Counted from the first letter of the stretch, positions 1 through 6,379 are shown. The stretch is 8,514 bases of DNA from an uncultured Eubacteriales bacterium (GCA_934408795.1 CAKRVQ010000031.1:1-8514); one strand, 5' to 3'. Notes: generated by a model from the sequence alone, not told the origin. Translations and numbers: made by a program.

Positions 1-495
1 ATAGGCAGAGGCACCTCCACCTATGACGGTATGGCGATAGCAAGATCGGTGGTGGAGTATGTTTCCGATACAAAGAAGCTCGGCGCCAAAACACTGTTCG
101 CCACGCATTATCACGAGCTTACCGCGTTGGAGGGTCAGCTTGACGGTATAAAGAATTACAACATAGCGGTCCGCAAAAAAGGCGATGATATCACATTCCT
201 GCGCCGTATAGTGCGCGGCGGGGCAGACGACAGCTACGGCATTGAGGTCGCGAAGCTTTCGGGCATCCCCGATGTGATCATAACAAGGGCAAAGCAGGTG
301 CTGCATCAGCTTGAGGAGGACGGCAGGGCGAGCGCTCCGATCATAAAACGGGAGAGCGTTCAGATGCCTCTCGCACTGTCCGACGACGGCGAGCAGCTGC
401 TGCAGGAGATCAAAAATATAGATGTAAACACGCTCACACCGATTGAGTGTATGACGGCGCTGAACGATCTGTGCAGAAAGGCAAAGGATGTCTGA
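1..495 (+). CDS. mutS: DNA mismatch repair protein MutS, C-terminal fragment (5' end outside window)
   Basis: MutS binds mismatches and small loops and, in its ATP-bound state, recruits MutL. The reading frame is already open at base 1 and starts with IGRGTSTYDG, the conserved stretch just after the Walker B aspartate-glutamate of the ABC-type ATPase. The H-loop-like FATHYHEL follows at about fragment residues 33-40, then the dimerisation helix-turn-helix SYGIEVAKLSGIP. About 164 residues are present, so roughly four fifths of a normal 850-900 aa MutS lies upstream. The tail keeps the family pattern LLQEIKNIDVNTLTPIECM. Upstream of it, where Firmicutes MutS proteins carry a beta-clamp motif of the QLSLF type, this protein reads QMPLAL (fragment residue 121 on), without the aromatic residue. 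It ends 50 nt before mutL and is probably co-transcribed with it. Identity is certain from the motifs; the clamp-motif reading is inference. Confidence 0.96.
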   Translation: MGRGTSTYDGMAIARSVVEYVSDTKKLGAKTLFATHYHELTALEGQLDGIKNYNIAVRKKGDDITFLRRIVRGGADDSYGIEVAKLSGIPDVIITRAKQVLHQLEEDGRASAPIIKRESVQMPLALSDDGEQLLQEIKNIDVNTLTPIECMTALNDLCRKAKDV

Positions 496-523
496 CGACG
501 GGTTGTGCGTGAGCCGACAATAA

Positions 524-532
524 GGAAGGAGG
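524..532 (+). promoter_or_regulatory. Ribosome binding site of mutL
   Basis: GGAAGGAGG is a near-perfect anti-Shine-Dalgarno match in the mutS-mutL gap. The 13-nt spacing to the ATG at 546 is longer than ideal, but no other in-frame start lies closer and the protein begins with the canonical MutL N-terminus, so the start is secure. Confidence 0.75.
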
Positions 533-545
533 CACCGTTCGCGGT

Positions 546-2711
546 ATGTCAAGAATAAATGTATTACCGAAAAGTGTGGCAGAACTGATAGCTGCCGGCG
601 AAGTTGTGGAAAGACCCGCTTCGGCAATAAAGGAAATGGCTGAGAACTCAATAGATGCGGGAGCAAAAAAGCTGACCGTTGAGATCAAAAACGGCGGTGT
701 CACCTTTATAAGGATCACCGACGACGGCAGCGGAATATTTCCCGAGGATGTTCCGAAGGCGTTTTTGAGGCACGCTACCAGCAAGATAAAAAGCGGGAGC
801 GACCTCGACTGTATATCGACCCTCGGTTTCAGGGGCGAAGCGCTTGCCGCGATATCCGCGGTGTCAAGGGTCGAGATGATCACAAAGCCGAGGGAGATCG
901 ATCTCGGTACAAGGTGCGTTATAGAGGGCGGAGAGACCGTTGTGCTGGAAGAGGCGGGATGCGCGGACGGCACGGTCATAACGGTCCGTGACATTTTCTA
1001 TAACACGCCTGCAAGAATGAAATTCTTAAAAAAGGATGTTACCGAAGCAAATGCCGTTGCGGCGGTGATGGACAGGATAGCCCTGTCACACCCGGAGGTC
1101 GCCGTCCGATTCATAAGGGACGGGGTGACGGTCCTGAACACCTCCGGAAACGGAAACCTGAGCGATGCGGTCTATGCCGTTTGCGGCAAAGAATACCATG
1201 CGTCGTCAATTCCGTTTGACGGCGAATACGAAGGCATAAGGGCGTCGGGTCTTACCTGCCTGCCCGTTGCCTGCAAGCCGACGAGGAGCGGTCAATATGT
1301 TTTCCTGAACGGAAGATTTGTCCGTTCGGGAACGGTTGCCGCCGCACTCGATCAGGCATATAAAAATTCCGCTATGGTGGGGAAATATCCGTATGCGGTA
1401 GTGAACCTTACTGTACCGTTCGGCGCGGTGGATGTGAATGTTCATCCCGCCAAGACGGAGGTCCGATTTTCGGATGAGAGGCGAAATTTCAACGCAGTCA
1501 ATTATGCGGACAAAACCGCGCTTGCGAGTAATGACCGCAGACCCTCAATGAGTATAGGCGGCAAGACGAATAAAGCATTCACCGAGATGCCGGTGGAAAA
1601 ATATATGCAGACCGTTCTTTCCGCTCCCGTTAAGGAATATACGGAAAACGATCGGTTCACCTCACCTTCGAAGATGATAAGTGAACTCAACGGCAAAAAT
1701 CAAGGTGCCGTTGTCGGAGGAACCGTCATAAGGCGTGAAGTCGGCAAAAGCCCCCAGTTCGGAGTAGCCTCTCCCGAAGTCGCATACAACGGGGGCGGAT
1801 CGTCCGAAATTCACCGTGCGATAATAGGCACGGCAGGCAAAAATTATACGATGGCGGGCGCCGCGGGCGGAAACTGCGCAACAACAGGGGCGTCAACGAT
1901 AACGGGATCTGCTGCGTCGACAAATGCGGCTGCGCGGGCGAATGCAGCATCGTCAACGGATGCGGCAGTAACAGCAGGTGAGCTTGCAGATGAAAAGGCA
2001 TTTGCCGCAGCGGCAGCGTCAACGGGAACGGCGTTTGTATCGTCGGAAGCAGCAGTGTCAACGGGATCGGCGGAAAATCCGTATCGGGAGGATGGTGGGT
2101 CGGCAGCATCGGCAAAAGATGCCTCGGTCCGCGCGGTCGAACCGACTCCCGAGGTCAGGCTGATAGGAGAGGCATTCAGAACGTACATAATAGTCGAAAA
2201 GGGAAAAGAGCTTTACCTTATCGACAAGCACGCCGCGCATGAAAGGATACTGTTTGAGGGACTGAAAAAGGACGCAGGAAGCGACAGGCAGTGCCTCTTG
2301 ACGGGCGAGAATGTTTCGCTTTCAAAAGAGGATTACGATGCCGTAGTGACCCATATTGACGAGCTTGATGCCGCGGGTTTTGAGATCGACGATTTCGGCA
2401 ACGGCATAGTCACGGTGCGCTCGGTGCCCTCGATGCTTGTCGGCGAAAAGACTGCCGACCTGATCGCCGAAATTGCAGACAGTCTGAGAAAATCGGGCAA
2501 GGCGCTTGCCGCCGGAACCGACGACATATATCATCGTATTGCCTGCCGCGCCGCGGTAAAGGCGGGCAATGTGACGACTGCGCCCGAGTGCGAGGAATTG
2601 GCAAAAAGGGTTTTGTCGGACAACAAAATAATGTACTGTCCGCACGGCAGGCCCGTGGCGATAAGGATCACCGAAAAAGAGCTTGAAAAACAGTTCGGAA
2701 GGATACAGTGA
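546..2711 (+). CDS. mutL: DNA mismatch repair endonuclease MutL
   Basis: MutL is a GHKL ATPase that couples MutS mismatch recognition to strand incision; Gram-positive versions carry their own nuclease. The N-terminal domain (about 1-330) has AAGEVVERPASAIKEMAENS with the catalytic Glu at 30 and the Mg-binding Asn at 34, DDGSG at 59-63, GFRGEAL at 94-100 and HPAKTEVRF from 300. The C-terminal domain begins near 534. It has the metal-site motif DKHAAHERILFE at 560-571 (usual DQHA with Gln changed to Lys, acidic residues kept), an ACRAAVKAG segment, and CPHGRP at 698-703. The ATPase and nuclease sites therefore both look intact. At 721 aa it is longer than B. subtilis MutL (about 630). The excess lies in the linker, where residues about 436-528 are almost all Ala, Ser, Thr and Gly. 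The expected clamp-binding motif (Q-x-x-[LI]-x-P) reads QCLLTG at 582-587, without the proline. It overlaps miaA by one base. Confidence 0.97.
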   Translation: MSRINVLPKSVAELIAAGEVVERPASAIKEMAENSIDAGAKKLTVEIKNGGVTFIRITDDGSGIFPEDVPKAFLRHATSKIKSGSDLDCISTLGFRGEALAAISAVSRVEMITKPREIDLGTRCVIEGGETVVLEEAGCADGTVITVRDIFYNTPARMKFLKKDVTEANAVAAVMDRIALSHPEVAVRFIRDGVTVLNTSGNGNLSDAVYAVCGKEYHASSIPFDGEYEGIRASGLTCLPVACKPTRSGQYVFLNGRFVRSGTVAAALDQAYKNSAMVGKYPYAVVNLTVPFGAVDVNVHPAKTEVRFSDERRNFNAVNYADKTALASNDRRPSMSIGGKTNKAFTEMPVEKYMQTVLSAPVKEYTENDRFTSPSKMISELNGKNQGAVVGGTVIRREVGKSPQFGVASPEVAYNGGGSSEIHRAIIGTAGKNYTMAGAAGGNCATTGASTITGSAASTNAAARANAASSTDAAVTAGELADEKAFAAAAASTGTAFVSSEAAVSTGSAENPYREDGGSAASAKDASVRAVEPTPEVRLIGEAFRTYIIVEKGKELYLIDKHAAHERILFEGLKKDAGSDRQCLLTGENVSLSKEDYDAVVTHIDELDAAGFEIDDFGNGIVTVRSVPSMLVGEKTADLIAEIADSLRKSGKALAAGTDDIYHRIACRAAVKAGNVTTAPECEELAKRVLSDNKIMYCPHGRPVAIRITEKELEKQFGRIQ
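1851..2130 (+). repeat. Low-complexity Ala/Ser/Thr/Gly-rich linker segment within mutL
   Basis: This part of mutL encodes an Ala/Ser/Thr/Gly-rich spacer between the ATPase and nuclease domains. TCAACG recurs in frame at 1893, 1953, 2019 and 2058. Three copies sit in variants of GCG-TCA-ACG-GGA-xCG-GC, encoding (A/V)STG(S/T)A-like peptides. Copy spacings of 60, 66 and 39 nt are all multiples of three, which fits in-frame expansion under coding constraint. The flanking domains are conserved, so this is a true coding linker, presumed disordered, and not a frameshift. Confidence 0.7.
2698..2704 (+). promoter_or_regulatory. Ribosome binding site of miaA (decides the start)
   Basis: GGAAGGA lies inside the last codons of mutL and is 6 nt from the ATG at 2711. 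That spacing favours ATG 2711 over the in-frame GTG at 2708, which would be only 3 nt away. The TGATG stop/start overlap with mutL suggests translational coupling. Confidence 0.65.
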
Positions 2712-3685
2712 TGGCTGCGGCGAATAACGGAAGGATAGGGGTTGCAGCCGTTGTAGGACCGACGGGGTCGGGAAAGACCGTGCTCGCGTGTTCCCTTGCA
2801 AAAAGGTTTGATCTTACGATCATCTGTGCCGATTCGATGCAGATATACGAAGGGATGGAAATAGCCTCGGCAGCGCCCGATCCTGAGGAAAGACGGTCGG
2901 CGCCGCACAGGTTATTCGGCATAAAGCAGCCTGATGAAAGCTTTTCGGTTGCAGATTATGTAAACCTTGCTTCAAAAGAGATATCTTCGGCCGCCGAAGA
3001 GGGGAGACTCCCCTGCATAGTAGGCGGTACGGGATTGTATATTGATTCGCTTTTATGCGGCAGGACATTTTCCGATGAGCCGTCGGACGGCGGGGCTCTT
3101 CGCCGCCGACTCACCGAAGAAGCCGAAAGGGCGGGATACGCCGATATGCTCCAAAAACTTCGTGCTATCGATCCCGAGACCGCGGCAAGACTTCATGAGA
3201 ATGACAGGAAAAGGATCATACGCGCCTTTGAGGTATATGAGCTTCACGGTATCACCCCCTCCGAGTTCAACAAAATGTCACGCGAAAAGGAATCGCCTTA
3301 CACGAGCGCCGTTATCGGAGTTACATATAAGGACAGGGAAAAGCTTTACGGGCGCATAAACGAGCGGGTCGACAGAATGCTTGAAAGCGGTCTTGTCGAA
3401 GAGGCAAAGCGGCTCAGGAGTCGGCTCGGCGCAACGGCGGTGCAGGCGATAGGGCATAAGGAGATATATCCTTTTATCGACGGCAGCATATCGCTCGACG
3501 AGGCAGCGGAAAATCTAAAGAGAGCGACCAGGAGATACGCCAAGCGTCAGCTCACATGGTTCAATCGAAACAAGGATATTTATTGGATATATATGGATGA
3601 GTGCGATGATCCGACGGGAGAGGCCGAGCGGTATATAAGATCGTCTCTTCCGCAATTCGCATCCGGCAGCCGTTCGGATCGGTAA
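2711..3685 (+). CDS. miaA: tRNA dimethylallyltransferase MiaA
   Basis: MiaA transfers a dimethylallyl group from DMAPP to N6 of A37 in tRNAs that read codons starting with U, which stabilises codon-anticodon pairing. The 324-residue length is typical. It has a P-loop GPTGSGKT at 16-23, the catalytic-region motif ADSMQIY with Asp41, VGGTGLY at 104-110, PSEFNKM in the mid-protein insertion that contacts the tRNA, VQAIGHKE at 244-251, and RRYAKRQLTWFNR from 274. No key motif is missing. The start is ATG 2711, sharing one base with the mutL stop codon. mutL-miaA adjacency is widespread in bacteria, although the hfq gene that often follows miaA is absent here. The C-terminus (after about residue 300) is not recognisable and probably variable. 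Confidence 0.97.
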   Translation: MAAANNGRIGVAAVVGPTGSGKTVLACSLAKRFDLTIICADSMQIYEGMEIASAAPDPEERRSAPHRLFGIKQPDESFSVADYVNLASKEISSAAEEGRLPCIVGGTGLYIDSLLCGRTFSDEPSDGGALRRRLTEEAERAGYADMLQKLRAIDPETAARLHENDRKRIIRAFEVYELHGITPSEFNKMSREKESPYTSAVIGVTYKDREKLYGRINERVDRMLESGLVEEAKRLRSRLGATAVQAIGHKEIYPFIDGSISLDEAAENLKRATRRYAKRQLTWFNRNKDIYWIYMDECDDPTGEAERYIRSSLPQFASGSRSDR

Positions 3686-3735
3686 ATGCAAAGATTGCGG
3701 TCAAGCGGTACTGTTTTGCCGTTCGGCGCAGCAAG

Positions 3736-3754
3736 ACGGCTGTACAAAAGCCGT
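3736..3754 (+). other. Small inverted repeat in the tandem array
   Basis: ACGGCT (3736-3741) is perfectly complementary to AGCCGT (3749-3754) across a 7-nt loop. It is 6 bp with no following T-run, so it is not a standard terminator on the + strand. Confidence 0.5.
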
Positions 3755-3820
3755 GAAACAAAGAAAACGGAGCAAAGTCGGCGAGACAGGAACGACGGAA
3801 CAAAAGCCATTGAACAAAAA

Positions 3821-3865
3821 CGGCTGAGCAAAAACAGCCGAGCAAAAATCGAAAAAAAACGGCTG
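3821..3865 (+). other. Alternative hairpins formed by adjacent repeat units
   Basis: CAGCCG at 3835-3840 can pair with CGGCTG at 3821-3826 (8-nt loop) or with CGGCTG at 3860-3865 (19-nt A-rich loop), so the two stems exclude each other. On the - strand the first stem is followed by a T-rich stretch and resembles a weak intrinsic terminator, but no - strand gene runs into it. The structure may simply be a by-product of the repeat. No role is claimed. Confidence 0.45.
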
Positions 3866-3879
3866 AATAAAAAACGGAC

Positions 3880-3889
3880 GGGAGTGAGG
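3880..3889 (+). promoter_or_regulatory. Ribosome binding site of the HlyD-like gene (GTG start)
   Basis: GGGAGTGAGG contains two Shine-Dalgarno-like cores, GGGAG and GAGG, that end 9 and 4 nt before the GTG at 3894. They support initiation at this GTG, which is followed directly by a basic residue-rich N-terminus and a membrane segment. Confidence 0.6.
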
Positions 3890-3893
3890 CACT

Positions 3894-5099
3894 GTGAGCA
3901 AAAAAATACTTAAGGCGGTAAAGATCATCGCAGTGGCTTTTACCGTGCTTACCGTTTTTCACCAGATGTATAAGGCGTTTTACAGTCCTTTTACCACGGA
4001 AACCGTCACCGAGGTCGATTATTACGACGGCATCGACTGCCCGGGGCTTGTGATAAGAGATGAGACGGTCATACATTCAAGTGCAAGCGGGGTGATAAGT
4101 TATCCCTGCAAGGAAGGCAGCAAGGTGGCAAAGAACGGCGTTGTGGCAAATATTTTCCCTACTGCCGAGGCGGCGGATGCTTATCTTAAAGTCCAAAAGC
4201 TCACCGATGATATAAACACATTAAAGGATACCCAGACCTACAACGATCTTTATGCGGCTGATGCAGGGCTGCTTGAATCAAAGGTCTTTTCCGCTCTGAC
4301 CGAGCTGCTGAACGAGCGTCAGAGAACCAAAAAGAGCATAAATTTCACTTCGGATGACGAGCTCTGTAATTATATGAACCGAAAAAGCATAATTACGGGA
4401 GCGGTCACCGACTTTAATATGCTGATATCATCTCTTGAGCAGCAAAAGGCAAGCTATGCCGCCCTTTACAACGGCAAGACGGGAACTGTGACGACCGATC
4501 GCTCGGGGTACTTTATTTCGGTCGTTGACGGATATGAGGGATTATTTGATCTTGAAAAGCTTGATGAGATAACACCCGAAAGCATATCATCGGTAAAGCC
4601 GGTCACACCGAGTGCGGATGCGGTCTGCAAGATTGTATCCGATTACAAGTGGTACATAGCCGTGACCGTGCCTTATGATTATTCGTTGTCTGTCAAGCAG
4701 GGCGCTTCCATGACACTGAAAACCTCTATTGAGGGATATACAGAGCTGCCTGTTACCGTCGAATGCGTGAACAGGGGCAGCAAGGACAAGTCGGTGATAG
4801 TGTTCACCTGCAAAACGGTCAGCGAGGAGCTTGCCGGACTTCGCACCCTGCCCGTTACCGTCGTAAAAGATCACTATTCGGGTCTCAAGGTGGACAACAG
4901 GGCGATAAAATTCGAAAACGGCAAGAGCGGCGTATATGTTTACCGCAACAACCAGTTGAAATTTGCCGAGGTCGAAACGCTCTATACAGGCAAGTATACC
5001 ATTGTGAAGCAGGAAACGGCTAAGGAAGACTCGCTTAGGCTTTACGATGAGATCGTTGTGAAGGGAAGAAATCTGTATGACGGAAAGCTTGTTGAATGA
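3894..5099 (+). CDS. Membrane-anchored HlyD-like (membrane fusion/adaptor) protein
   Basis: A 401-residue protein with a short basic N-terminus (MSKKILKAVK), one hydrophobic segment at about 8-23, and the rest predicted outside the cell. The layout matches HlyD/membrane-fusion proteins. A first half of a biotinyl-lipoyl-like barrel lies at about 62-88 (HSSASGVISYPCKEGSKVAKNGVV). A helical, probably coiled-coil hairpin runs from about 92 to 190. The second barrel half is at about 196-220 (TGTVTTDRSGYFISVVDGYEG), followed by beta-rich C-terminal domains. Family members usually link an inner-membrane transporter to an outer component or shape the extracellular path, but no ABC, RND or MFS partner gene lies nearby. 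It precedes and overlaps yggS-sepF-divIVA by 23 nt, in the position held by ylmD in B. subtilis, so a role linked to the envelope or division is possible; that is inference from context. The start is GTG. Confidence 0.75.
   Translation: MSKKILKAVKIIAVAFTVLTVFHQMYKAFYSPFTTETVTEVDYYDGIDCPGLVIRDETVIHSSASGVISYPCKEGSKVAKNGVVANIFPTAEAADAYLKVQKLTDDINTLKDTQTYNDLYAADAGLLESKVFSALTELLNERQRTKKSINFTSDDELCNYMNRKSIITGAVTDFNMLISSLEQQKASYAALYNGKTGTVTTDRSGYFISVVDGYEGLFDLEKLDEITPESISSVKPVTPSADAVCKIVSDYKWYIAVTVPYDYSLSVKQGASMTLKTSIEGYTELPVTVECVNRGSKDKSVIVFTCKTVSEELAGLRTLPVTVVKDHYSGLKVDNRAIKFENGKSGVYVYRNNQLKFAEVETLYTGKYTIVKQETAKEDSLRLYDEIVVKGRNLYDGKLVE
5061..5068 (+). promoter_or_regulatory. Ribosome binding site of yggS inside the upstream gene
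   Basis: AAGGGAAG lies 8 nt before ATG 5077 and is better spaced than the GAGG only 2 nt before the alternative in-frame ATG at 5113. It supports the longer start and a 23-nt overlap with the upstream gene. Confidence 0.5.
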
Positions 5100-5823
5100 C
5101 AACGCTGAGGAAATGTCCGAGAGAAAGCGTTGCTTTGATGAAGCATACGAAAGGATAAAGTCGGATATTCATTCGGCAGAGAGGCGGACAGGGAGACCCG
5201 AGGATTCGGTGCTCCTGCTTGCCGCCACGAAAACGGTGCCCGCATCGCTGATAAACTACGCGATATCAAAGGGCATTCGGGTCATAGGCGAAAATCGCGT
5301 TCAGGAACTTAAGGAAAAATACGCGGAGATCGACAAGTCGGCACAGATACACTTTATAGGGCATCTTCAGACAAATAAGGTGAAGGATGTCCTGCCGATG
5401 GTCAGTATGATCCACTCGGTGTCGTCGATCAAGCTGGCAGAGGAAATATCCCGTCAGTGCGAAAAGCAGAATCGGCATATGGATGTGCTCATAGAGGTCA
5501 ATGTCGGAAGCGAGGAGTCAAAGTCGGGATTTTCTGTAACGGAGGTCGCCGACGCGGTGAGAAAAATCTCCGTCTTACCCGCCGTTTCGATCAAAGGATT
5601 GATGGCGATACCCCCTGCCGTTGAAAAAGTTGAAGAAATAAAGCCGTTTTTTGAAAAAATGTATAAACTGTTTGTTGACATTGAAGCAGAAAAAATGGAT
5701 AATGTAAGTATGGTATATCTTTCGATGGGTATGTCGGGCGATTATGTGCCCGCCGTCGAATGCGGAGCCAACATCGTGAGAATAGGCACCGCACTTTTCG
5801 GAAGCAGAATATATAAAACTTAA
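5077..5823 (+). CDS. yggS: YggS/YlmE family pyridoxal-phosphate homeostasis protein
   Basis: YggS (YlmE in Bacillus, PLPBP in humans) is a single-domain PLP-binding TIM-barrel protein that keeps PLP and amino-acid pools balanced; no catalytic reaction is established. The PLP lysine is Lys52 in LLAATKTVP. GENRVQELKEKY, HFIGHLQTNKVKDVL, EVNVGSEESKSGF and IKGLMAIPP follow, and the phosphate-binding C-terminal part is MGMSGDYVPAVECGANIVRIG. At 248 aa from ATG 5077 it is slightly longer than the usual ~230. Starting at ATG 5113 would give 236 aa, which also fits, so the N-terminus is uncertain. The gene overlaps the HlyD-like gene, and its stop codon is part of the sepF ribosome binding site. The placement before sepF is the standard Firmicutes arrangement. 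Confidence 0.95.
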   Translation: MTESLLNDNAEEMSERKRCFDEAYERIKSDIHSAERRTGRPEDSVLLLAATKTVPASLINYAISKGIRVIGENRVQELKEKYAEIDKSAQIHFIGHLQTNKVKDVLPMVSMIHSVSSIKLAEEISRQCEKQNRHMDVLIEVNVGSEESKSGFSVTEVADAVRKISVLPAVSIKGLMAIPPAVEKVEEIKPFFEKMYKLFVDIEAEKMDNVSMVYLSMGMSGDYVPAVECGANIVRIGTALFGSRIYKT

Positions 5824-5837
5824 GGAGAGTTAAAAAA

Positions 5838-6287
5838 ATGGGACTGTTCGATAAATTCAAAAATCTGGTAACCGAAGACGATGATTACTATGATGATGAG
5901 GAATATGATACCGAAAAGGACGAGGAAGAGGATTATTTCGGTACAAAGAAGGGAGATAAGGCTTCGTTCTCCGAGCCTGTAAAGAGACCTTCATCGGTCG
6001 GAGGGAACGGCGGGATACAGGTCGTCCTCGTAAAGCCCGAAAGATTTGAAGATGCTCCCGGGATCGCGGATCATCTTTGCGCAAAAAAGACGGTAGTTCT
6101 TAATCTTGAGTCCGCAAGCAAAGACTCGGCAAAGAGACTCATTGACTTTTTAAGCGGTGTCGCCTATGCAAACAAGGGTCAGATAAAAAGGGTGGCAAAC
6201 AGCACCTTTATCATAACCCCCTCAAATGTGGATGTGACCGGGGATCTGGTTCTCGAAGAGCTGGAAAACGGAACCATGTATCTGTAA
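5838..6287 (+). CDS. sepF: Cell division protein SepF
   Basis: SepF is a Z-ring component that bundles FtsZ filaments and tethers them to the membrane. The N-terminal MGLFDKFKNLV is the expected amphipathic membrane-binding helix. A strongly acidic, tyrosine-containing linker follows (about 13-33, mostly Asp and Glu). The SepF core at about 60-149 contains VVLVKPERFED, KKTVVLNLE, AKRLIDFLSGVAYANKGQIKRV and TFIITPSNVDVTGDL, including the conserved glycine-bearing DFLSG turn. The length of 149 aa is normal. AAGGAG at 5822-5827, overlapping the yggS stop, lies 10 nt before the ATG and indicates a tight operon. Upstream FtsZ/FtsA genes are not in view. Identity is firm. Confidence 0.96.
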   Translation: MGLFDKFKNLVTEDDDYYDDEEYDTEKDEEEDYFGTKKGDKASFSEPVKRPSSVGGNGGIQVVLVKPERFEDAPGIADHLCAKKTVVLNLESASKDSAKRLIDFLSGVAYANKGQIKRVANSTFIITPSNVDVTGDLVLEELENGTMYL

Positions 6288-6379
6288 TCCGACAGTATTG
6301 ACTCGGCAGTTGAGAAGGAGTGTCTTTTCGCCGCCGAGCGTCGGTTTATGTACATATAGAATTTATCGGAGGGACGAAT
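6288..6379 (+). other. sepF-divIVA gap with inverted repeat; ylmG/ylmH position
   Basis: This 92-nt gap holds no gene. CTCGGC (6302-6307) is complementary to GCCGAG (6333-6338), and just outside it CCGAC (6289-6293) to GTCGG (6340-6344), giving an interrupted stem-loop. The stem is followed by only TTTATG, so it is a poor terminator. AAGGAG at 6315-6320 inside the loop looks like a Shine-Dalgarno sequence with no suitable start codon after it. In B. subtilis ylmG and ylmH lie between sepF and divIVA; nothing here encodes them. Confidence 0.5.
6368..6373 (+). promoter_or_regulatory. Ribosome binding site of divIVA (decides the start)
   Basis: GGAGGG lies 6 nt before ATG 6380. The frame is open upstream to a GTG at 6320, but that codon overlaps its own purine tract, and the extra 20 residues do not resemble DivIVA. 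The protein starting at 6380 begins with the family N-terminus. Confidence 0.8.

Larger units (their letters stand above)
3686..3893 (+). repeat. Intergenic degenerate ~15-nt tandem repeat region (miaA to HlyD-like gene)
   Basis: From about 3735 to 3880 the DNA consists of about nine or ten diverged copies of a 14-15-nt unit close to CGGCTGAGCAAAAA. Clear copies start at 3821, 3835 and 3860; weaker ones at 3737, 3750, 3765, 3777, 3792 and 3806. Unit lengths vary between 10 and 15 nt, so the register is not held in threes and the array is unlikely to be coding. TGAGCAAAAA at 3825-3834 recurs exactly at 3895-3904, across the start codon of the next gene. The first ~50 nt after the miaA stop are not repetitive. 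I see no convincing promoter and no stem followed by a T-run on the + strand. Confidence 0.65.

Noticed and set aside
434..994. A 186-codon - strand frame opposite the mutS end and mutL start
   Set aside because: The + strand here is canonical MutS and MutL ATPase sequence; the antisense peptide has no recognisable features.
1844..2188. Long - strand and alternate + frames within the mutL linker
   Set aside because: They are by-products of the GC-rich low-complexity linker. The mutL frame is continuous from the ATPase to the nuclease domain.
3821..3840. Intrinsic terminator after miaA
   Set aside because: On the + strand the stem is followed by AGCAAAAATC, not a T-run. Only the - strand would have a T-rich tail, and no - strand gene needs it.
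3686..3913. A 75-codon + strand frame starting directly after the miaA stop, rich in Lys, Arg and Gln
   Set aside because: It has no ribosome binding site, its content comes from the A-rich tandem repeat, it overlaps the next gene's start, and the repeat units are not held to multiples of three.
3561..4076. A 171-codon - strand frame across the miaA end, the repeat gap and the HlyD-like start
   Set aside because: The Phe/Leu/Val-rich peptide is the complement of the A-rich repeat plus antisense of two real genes; no recognised motif or ribosome binding site.
6298..6326. TTGACT as a -35 element for a divIVA promoter
   Set aside because: No acceptable -10 box lies 16-18 nt downstream. The TATAGA at 6355-6360 is much too far away and lacks its own -35.
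6320..6379. A 20-codon N-terminal extension of DivIVA from GTG 6320
   Set aside because: The GTG overlaps its own purine tract, while GGAGGG is correctly spaced from ATG 6380, where the DivIVA family sequence begins.
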